A DNA stretch of 36,218 nucleotides from CAZRKC01 sp964600665. Lineage in GTDB: Bacteria > Bacillota > SLNR01. Location of the stretch: the NCBI GenBank assembly GCA_964600665.1, contig CAZRKC010000025.1, positions 1-36,218 of the forward strand, read 5' to 3'. The position numbers and the translations under genes were made by a program. Position 1 is the stretch's first letter. Each line of letters starts with the position of its first letter. Under the pieces are notes generated by a model. It saw only the letters and a program-made list of their open reading frames with translations. It did no database searches and was not told where the DNA came from. This document shows positions 31,169 through 36,218 of this stretch, piece by piece.

Positions 31169-33148
31169 TTGAGATCATTACTCAGGAATCTACATCACCG
31201 CGACAAGAAAAACACAAAATTGACTAATGAAGCAGAAGATCAACTTCACAGGCAGGTAACTGCGATTTATAATCTTCTGGCGAATATTTATGGAACAGAT
31301 AAACTAGTTTTGAAAGCAGGTAAGCTGGAAGCCTTGGATGGTATTAAATCAACAGTAATCGAAGATCGGGTCTTAGCCCTGCAGAAAGTTGTATTTGAGG
31401 ACCCGACGATTGAAAAAAAACCAAGCATAGAAGAGATCCCTGATATTTTAAATGAAATTGAAGATGAATTAGCAGATTTATTAGCGAGGAAAACGGTTGA
31501 AGACAGGCTTGAAAGGAAGATCTCCGATCGTATGCAGTCTCGTCATGAAGATTATGTTAAAGAAATTAGGATGCAGATTGTTAAAGAAGAGACCGGACCG
31601 GAAAATGCGCAAACGATTGCGAAACTCGACAATCTAGTGAAACTGGAAAATCGAAGATTGTCGCGATCCATACTTGAAGTGTTGCGCCCAACAAGTTTAA
31701 AGGAAATTGTTGGTCAGGATGCAGCGATAACAAGTCTTTTAACAAAGATCGCTTCTCCTTATCCTCAACATGTCATTTTATACGGTCCCCCGGGAGTGGG
31801 GAAGACAACAGTGGCTCGTCTTGTTCTCGAGGAAGCAAAAAAACTTGCTTACAGTCCATTTATGCAAGATGCGCCTTTCATTGAAGTGGACGGGGCAACG
31901 CTTCGCTGGGATCCTCGTGAGGTGACCAATCCTCTGCTAGGATCTGTCCACGATCCAATATATCAGGGGGCCCGTAAAGATTTAGCTGAAGGGGGCGTCC
32001 CTGAACCCAAATTAGGCCTCGTATCTGAAGCCAATGGAGGTATCCTTTTTATCGATGAGATAGGGGAACTGGATTTGATCTTGCAAACAAAATTACTCAA
32101 AGTCTTAGAAGACAAGCGAGTTGCCTTTGATTCTTCATATTATGATCCAGAAGATCCTAACGTGCCTAAGTATATCAAACAAATTTTCGAAGAGGGAGCT
32201 CCAGCCGATTTCATTTTAATCGGAGCAACCACACGCGATCCATCAGATATCAGCCCAGCCATTCGGTCCAGGTGTGCGGAGGTTTTTTTCGACCCCTTGG
32301 TTCCGGCGGACATTAAAAAAATCGTCGAAGATGCAGCAAAAAAACTGGATGTAATGTTGGAGAGTAATGTTAGTGACATTATCAGTGATTATACCATCGA
32401 AGGACGTAAAGCTATTGGGGTCCTGGCTGATAATTACGGTTTTGCACTCTACCGGAGCCAGACTAATCTGGAGCAACCGCTTATGATCCGGGAATCTGAT
32501 GTATATGAAGTATTTAGAAATAGTCGCATGCTTCCGAATGTTAGTCAGAAAGCATCAGACAGCTCTGTATCAGGTAAAATATTTGGGTTGGGTGTGTCAG
32601 GGTATATGGGATCGGTACTTGAAATTGAGGCAGTTGCATTTACAGCTAAAGAACGCGGAAAAGGAACATACCGTTTCAACGAAACTGCGGGTAGTATGGC
32701 GAAGGATTCAGTTTTTAATGCAGCCTCCCTGATTCGGCGGTTCACAGGGGAAGAAATTGCTAATTATGATATTCATGTTAATATCATCGGGGGAGGCCGG
32801 ATTGATGGCCCATCTGCCGGTGTGGCAATTTTTCTTGCCATATTCAGCGCTATCAAGGATATTCCGCTTAGACAGGATATAGCGGTTAGTGGGGAGTTGT
32901 CTATTCAAGGGAAAATCAAAGCAGTCGGTGGAATCTATGAAAAACTTTATGGTGCGAAACAGGCGGGTGTGCGAACCGTTTTCATCCCTCGTGAGAATGC
33001 TAACGATGTTGATATTGATGTTAAGGGCCTTGAGATTATTCCTGTAGGTGATATTGAAGAAATTCTCGGATGGATTTCCCAGGATGAAGGCCGTGTTATT
33101 GGTTTACATGAACCAGAGAAAGTGAGTGATGATCAGGATGATCGATAA
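31169..33148 (+). CDS. lonC: Lon family protease LonC
   Basis: AAA+ serine protease of the LonC type (659 residues), described as restricted to a subset of spore-forming Bacillota. The N-terminal helical region (1-165) replaces the large LonA N-domain. Walker A GPPGVGKT is at 206-213 and Walker B ILFIDE at 292-297, both intact. The protease domain has S549 in DGPSAG and K592 in GGIYEKL, 43 residues apart as in E. coli Lon (S679/K722). TTG start with AAGGAGG six bases upstream. The end overlaps dnaB. The position between rplI and dnaB, where Bacillus has no Lon, is a lineage marker. Confidence 0.92.
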   Translation: MRSLLRNLHHRDKKNTKLTNEAEDQLHRQVTAIYNLLANIYGTDKLVLKAGKLEALDGIKSTVIEDRVLALQKVVFEDPTIEKKPSIEEIPDILNEIEDELADLLARKTVEDRLERKISDRMQSRHEDYVKEIRMQIVKEETGPENAQTIAKLDNLVKLENRRLSRSILEVLRPTSLKEIVGQDAAITSLLTKIASPYPQHVILYGPPGVGKTTVARLVLEEAKKLAYSPFMQDAPFIEVDGATLRWDPREVTNPLLGSVHDPIYQGARKDLAEGGVPEPKLGLVSEANGGILFIDEIGELDLILQTKLLKVLEDKRVAFDSSYYDPEDPNVPKYIKQIFEEGAPADFILIGATTRDPSDISPAIRSRCAEVFFDPLVPADIKKIVEDAAKKLDVMLESNVSDIISDYTIEGRKAIGVLADNYGFALYRSQTNLEQPLMIRESDVYEVFRNSRMLPNVSQKASDSSVSGKIFGLGVSGYMGSVLEIEAVAFTAKERGKGTYRFNETAGSMAKDSVFNAASLIRRFTGEEIANYDIHVNIIGGGRIDGPSAGVAIFLAIFSAIKDIPLRQDIAVSGELSIQGKIKAVGGIYEKLYGAKQAGVRTVFIPRENANDVDIDVKGLEIIPVGDIEEILGWISQDEGRVIGLHEPEKVSDDQDDR

Positions 33149-34472
33149 ACTGCCTCCTCAAAATGTCGATGCGGAGCAATCTGTACTTGGAGCGCTAATG
33201 ATTGAACGAGATGCCATTGCTAAGGTCGCTGAAATCCTGATTCCGGACAGTTTTTATCGAGAGGCACATCGCCAAATTTTCAAAGCAGCCATGGTTCTAT
33301 ACGAAAAAGGTGAAGCTGTGGATATGGTTACCATGGCCGAAGAGATGAGAAGACAGAACACGCTGGAGCAATCAGGCGGAGCATCATATCTTGCTTCGTT
33401 GGCAAACTCAGTACCAACGGCTGCAAATATTGAGTATTATGCAAAAATCGTCGAGGAGAAAGCGGTTCTTCGAAATTTGATTCAAGCCGCAACCAAAGTT
33501 GCAGCGACTGGGTATGAAGGTCGCGAAGATGTGGAAGATATTTTGGACCATGCAGAACAAATGATTTTCGATATATCTCAGCGCCGGATGGTCAAAAGTT
33601 ATTCAACTATTAAAAGTGTGTTAGTTCAAACTTTTGATAAAATTGAGATGCTATACAACAACAAAGGTGGCGTAACGGGTGTATCAACCGGGTTTCGACA
33701 GCTTGATATGATTACTTCAGGATTACAGCCTTCTGAATTCATCGTTATTGCAGCAAGGCCCTCTATGGGTAAAACCGTATTATGCCTTAATATCGCCAGA
33801 AATGCAGCGGTGCTTTCAAGAGTACCCGTCATCATATTTAGCCTTGAGATGGCGAAGGAGCAACTGGCTCAGCGTATGTTGTGTGCGGAAGCGAGCGTTG
33901 ATGGCCAAAGACTTCGCACGGGGTATTTGACCGAATCGGATTGGCCACGTTTGTCTCAAGCGTTAGGCCGACTCAGCGATGCTCCGATTTTCATTGATGA
34001 TACACCTGGCATATCAGTTTTGGAAATGCGTGGGAAAGCCAGACGAATTAAGGCAGAACACGGATTAGGTCTTGTAGTGATCGATTACCTTCAGCTGATG
34101 CAGAACTTATCTAGACGCAATGAGAATCGGCAGCAGGAGATCTCTGAAATCTCTCGATCATTGAAGTCCCTGGCTCGGGAGCTGAATGTGCCTGTAGTTG
34201 CCCTATCGCAGTTAAGTCGGGCCGTAGAGCAACGTCAAGACCGTAGACCAATGCTTTCAGACCTTCGTGAATCCGGGGCAATTGAACAAGATGCAGATGT
34301 TGTTGGTTTCATTTATCGCGATGATTACTATAACCTTGATTCGGAGAAGAAAAATATCGCTGAACTCATTATTGCAAAACAAAGAAATGGACCGACAGGT
34401 TTGGTTGAGTTGTATTTTCACAAAGAGTTTTCACGGTTTGATAATCTTGACCGTCATGTCCCAGGGCAATGA
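33129..34472 (+). CDS. dnaB: Replicative DNA helicase DnaB
   Basis: Hexameric 5'-3' helicase of the replication fork, about 447 residues (called DnaC in B. subtilis). The N-terminal domain starts near KLPPQNVDAEQSVLGALM. The RecA-like domain has Walker A ARPSMGKT, Walker B LVVIDYLQLM and the arginine-finger region near the end. In-frame starts at 33126 (GTG), 33129 (ATG) and 33138 (ATG) are all possible and none has a strong ribosome-binding site, which fits coupling to lonC. DciA, encoded left of the origin, is its likely loading partner. Confidence 0.97.
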   Translation: MIRMIDKLPPQNVDAEQSVLGALMIERDAIAKVAEILIPDSFYREAHRQIFKAAMVLYEKGEAVDMVTMAEEMRRQNTLEQSGGASYLASLANSVPTAANIEYYAKIVEEKAVLRNLIQAATKVAATGYEGREDVEDILDHAEQMIFDISQRRMVKSYSTIKSVLVQTFDKIEMLYNNKGGVTGVSTGFRQLDMITSGLQPSEFIVIAARPSMGKTVLCLNIARNAAVLSRVPVIIFSLEMAKEQLAQRMLCAEASVDGQRLRTGYLTESDWPRLSQALGRLSDAPIFIDDTPGISVLEMRGKARRIKAEHGLGLVVIDYLQLMQNLSRRNENRQQEISEISRSLKSLARELNVPVVALSQLSRAVEQRQDRRPMLSDLRESGAIEQDADVVGFIYRDDYYNLDSEKKNIAELIIAKQRNGPTGLVELYFHKEFSRFDNLDRHVPGQ

Positions 34473-34478
34473 TCTTTC

Positions 34479-34504
34479 ACCTTCCCATTACCGGGAAGGT
34501 TTTT
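34479..34504 (+). terminator. Terminator after dnaB
   Basis: ACCTTCCC-ATTACC-GGGAAGGT followed by a T-run, seven bases after the dnaB stop. Confidence 0.85.
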
Positions 34505-34553
34505 CTTTACACGAATATTTATAGTATAATGTGTGTCAATATTCGGTGTTTGG

Positions 34554-34582
34554 TTGACTTTGACGGGTCCATTTGCTATGAT
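34554..34582 (+). promoter_or_regulatory. purA promoter
   Basis: TTGACT (34554-34559) and TATGAT (34577-34582) with a 17-base spacer and an extended -10 TGC. A second TATAAT at 34524-34529 lacks a -35. No PurBox or riboswitch could be recognised in the short leader. Confidence 0.7.
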
Positions 34583-34646
34583 TGTATTGGCATGGCGGCT
34601 GTTATCCGAAAATTCTCCATGCCTGACAGCACAAGGAGGGAATGTC

Positions 34647-35930
34647 ATGTCTGCGATTGTGATCGTCGGTGCCCAATGGGGCGATGAAGGGAAAGGGAAA
34701 ATCACGGACTATCTTGCGCGAACGGCTGATGTGGTTGTTCGCTACCAGGGTGGTAATAACGCTGGACATACTGTTGTCGTAGCGGACCAGGAATACAAAT
34801 TACATCTCATCCCGTCCGGAATTCTTTATAAGGACAAAATCTGCATGATCGGCAATGGAGTTGTCATTGATCCAGAAATTCTCATTCAAGAAATCACTTA
34901 CTTGCAAAAACGAGGTATTAATACTGAAAATTTACGAATCAGTGGTGGTGCCCATTTGATTTTTCCATACCATAAACTTCTGGATGCTGCCGATGAAGAC
35001 CGTAAGGGCAGTAATAAAATCGGCACGACTCGCAGAGGGATTGGCCCTGCGTATATGGATAAATCGGCTCGAATTGGAATCCGGTTAATTGACTTATTAA
35101 GCAAGGATATTTTTGAGGAGATGCTTACCCGAAATTTGGCGGAAAAAAATCACGTGCTTGATCGAGTATATGGGATTGAACCTTTATCAAAAGACAAGAT
35201 TCTACAAGAATATTTGGAGTTTGCAGAAATCATTCGTCCCTATTTGGCGGACACCTCGCTCTTAATACATGAGGCGATCTGCGACAAGAAGAAAGTCCTC
35301 TTTGAAGGTGCTCAAGGGACTCTCCTGGATATTGATTTTGGAACTTATCCCTACGTAACTTCATCTCACCCTATTGCAGGTGGGGCATGCATTGGGGCTG
35401 GCGTGGGACCGACAAAAATCGATCGTGTCATTGGGGTGTCGAAAGCCTATACGACACGGGTGGGTTCTGGACCGTTCCCGGCGGAACTGATGGATGAGAC
35501 CGGTGAGTTCATTAGAGAACGTGGTCATGAGTATGGGACCACGACTGGGCGTCCACGACGGTGCGGATGGTTTGATGCTGTTATATTACGATATGCTGTG
35601 CGATTGAGTGGTCTTGATAGTATCGCCTTCACTAAGATGGATGTTCTTACAGAACTAAAGACCATCAAAATCTGCAATGGATATCGTTACAATGGTGAGA
35701 TTTTGAAGGAGTTCCCGCAAAGCATCGCAATTTTGGCTGAATGCGAACCAGTCTATGAGGAATTGGATGGTTGGGATGAAGATATCACAAGTATCACCAA
35801 CTATGATGATTTCCCGGTGAACGCTAAGAAATATCTGGCAAGGATATCTGAACTGATTGGAATTCCAATTTCCATCATATCAGTTGGAGCTGAACGCGGG
35901 CAGACGATTGTTATTGACAAGATTATCTGA
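34647..35930 (+). CDS. purA: Adenylosuccinate synthetase
   Basis: Joins IMP and aspartate using GTP, the first step from IMP to AMP. It has 427 residues, with the P-loop GDEGKGK (12-18), catalytic D13 and H41 (NNAGHT), and the family motif GTTRRGIGPAY. The ATG at 34647 has AAGGAGG upstream. Reading from 34533 would pass through the promoter. It is its own transcription unit between two terminators. Confidence 0.98.
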   Translation: MSAIVIVGAQWGDEGKGKITDYLARTADVVVRYQGGNNAGHTVVVADQEYKLHLIPSGILYKDKICMIGNGVVIDPEILIQEITYLQKRGINTENLRISGGAHLIFPYHKLLDAADEDRKGSNKIGTTRRGIGPAYMDKSARIGIRLIDLLSKDIFEEMLTRNLAEKNHVLDRVYGIEPLSKDKILQEYLEFAEIIRPYLADTSLLIHEAICDKKKVLFEGAQGTLLDIDFGTYPYVTSSHPIAGGACIGAGVGPTKIDRVIGVSKAYTTRVGSGPFPAELMDETGEFIRERGHEYGTTTGRPRRCGWFDAVILRYAVRLSGLDSIAFTKMDVLTELKTIKICNGYRYNGEILKEFPQSIAILAECEPVYEELDGWDEDITSITNYDDFPVNAKKYLARISELIGIPISIISVGAERGQTIVIDKII

Positions 35931-35945
35931 TTTTGATTCATTTTG

Positions 35946-35990
35946 AGAAGGGTTTGTCCAGGTTACTGTCCTTGACAAACCCTTCTTGTT
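35946..35990 (+). terminator. Terminator after purA
   Basis: 13-bp perfect stem AGAAGGGTTTGTC/GACAAACCCTTCT around a 15-base loop, followed by TGTT. The right arm overlaps the -35 box of the first tRNA promoter. Confidence 0.75.
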
Positions 35991-36000
35991 CTGGTAGAAT
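35972..36000 (+). promoter_or_regulatory. tRNA operon promoter P1
   Basis: Perfect TTGACA (35972-35977) and TAGAAT (35995-36000), 17-base spacer. It overlaps the purA terminator. Confidence 0.75.
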
Positions 36001-36037
36001 GACAATGCTCTTGATTAAGGGATTGTTTTGCAAACCC

Positions 36038-36066
36038 TTGACAAACAACATTTACAATGATACTAT
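36038..36066 (+). promoter_or_regulatory. tRNA operon promoter P2
   Basis: Perfect TTGACA (36038-36043) and TACTAT (36061-36066), 17-base spacer, with an extended -10 TGA. It lies about 10 bases before the mature tRNA-Lys 5' end. The -35 context CCTTGACAAAC is the same in P1 and P2. Confidence 0.65.
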
Positions 36067-36076
36067 TCTTAACTGT

Positions 36077-36151
36077 GGGCCATTAGCTCAGCGGTAGAGC
36101 ACCCGCCTTTTAAGCGGGGTGTCGATGGTTCGATTCCATCATGGCCCACCA
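36077..36151 (+). tRNA. tRNA-Lys (anticodon TTT)
   Basis: Full cloverleaf. Acceptor GGGCCAT/ATGGCCC, D-arm GCTC/GAGC, anticodon stem CCCGC/GCGGG with loop CTTTTAA (anticodon TTT), T-arm GATGG-TTCGATT-CCATC, discriminator A and encoded CCA. It serves AAA/AAG codons and is a substrate for MnmE/MnmG modification at U34. Confidence 0.97.
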
Positions 36152-36165
36152 ATTATTGCCATAAT

Positions 36166-36218
36166 GGCCCCATGGTCAAGCGGCCTAAGACACCGCCCTT
36201 TCACGGCGGTAACCCGGG
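36166..36218 (+). tRNA. tRNA-Glu (anticodon TTC), cut by the window edge
   Basis: It begins GGCCCCATGGTCAAGC and has the anticodon stem CCGCC/GGCGG with loop CTTTCAC (anticodon TTC). The T-arm and acceptor 3' side are beyond the window. The tRNA cluster probably continues. Confidence 0.93.

Noticed and set aside
34524..34529. TATAAT upstream of purA as the main promoter
   Set aside because: No acceptable -35 lies at 16-18 bases. The downstream TTGACT/TATGAT pair is better.
35151..35156. CACGTG within purA as a parS centre
   Set aside because: Flanks do not match the parS arms.
1..36218. Search for CRISPR arrays, insertion sequences, prophage or defence genes
   Set aside because: No spaced repeats, transposase, integrase or known defence domains were seen. 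All large frames belong to recognisable housekeeping or conserved families.

Overview
The window is a replication-origin region of a Bacillota (Firmicutes) chromosome. The order gyrA-rnj-gyrB-remB-dciA-recF-rlbA-dnaN-dnaA <- oriC -> rpmH-rnpA-yidD-yidC-jag-mnmE-mnmG-rsmG-noc-parA-parB, followed by rpsF-ssb-rpsR-gdpP-rplI-lonC-dnaB-purA, is the classic Gram-positive origin neighbourhood. DciA instead of DnaI in the window, a DUF4446 protein, DUF951, bactofilin and a LonC-type protease point away from Bacillus itself and towards a Clostridia/Negativicutes-like lineage. LonC is described mainly from endospore formers, so a spore-forming anaerobe is likely. This placement is inferred from gene content and order only.

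Left arm (minus strand, reading away from the origin): dnaA, dnaN, rlbA, recF, dciA, remB, gyrB (closed by a terminator), then rnj and gyrA. The first 322 bases carry two possible minus-strand promoters and a box typical of rRNA leaders, so an rRNA operon probably starts just outside the left edge.

Origin: it appears bipartite. One set of DnaA boxes lies between dnaA and rpmH. A second set lies between dnaA and dnaN, where a DnaA box is followed by DnaA-trio-like triplets and an AT-rich stretch, laid out like the B. subtilis unwinding region. Divergent promoters for dnaA and rpmH sit in the first region.

Right arm (plus strand): ribosomal protein L34, RNase P protein, membrane insertion (YidD, YidC), the RNA-binding protein KhpB/Jag, tRNA modification (MnmE, MnmG), 16S rRNA methylation (RsmG), then the segregation block noc-parA-parB. 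The DNA targets of this block are also present: two parS sites form the arms of a 54-bp palindrome that also looks like the parB/kynU transcription terminator, and a perfect Noc-binding site lies inside noc. A lone kynureninase gene on the opposite strand, containing a 10-N assembly gap, follows.

Beyond it are a DUF4446 membrane protein, an M23 peptidase with bactofilin (cell envelope), a diacylglycerol kinase-type lipid kinase, a phosphoribosyltransferase, a small-conductance mechanosensitive channel and DUF951. Next come the rpsF-ssb-rpsR operon with a probable S6:S18 leader, c-di-AMP phosphodiesterase GdpP, rplI, lonC, the replicative helicase dnaB, and purA. The window ends in tRNA-Lys and a truncated tRNA-Glu served by tandem promoters. 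I found no phage, transposon, CRISPR or defence system. The unusual content is in the DNA sites and layout around the chromosome-organisation genes.
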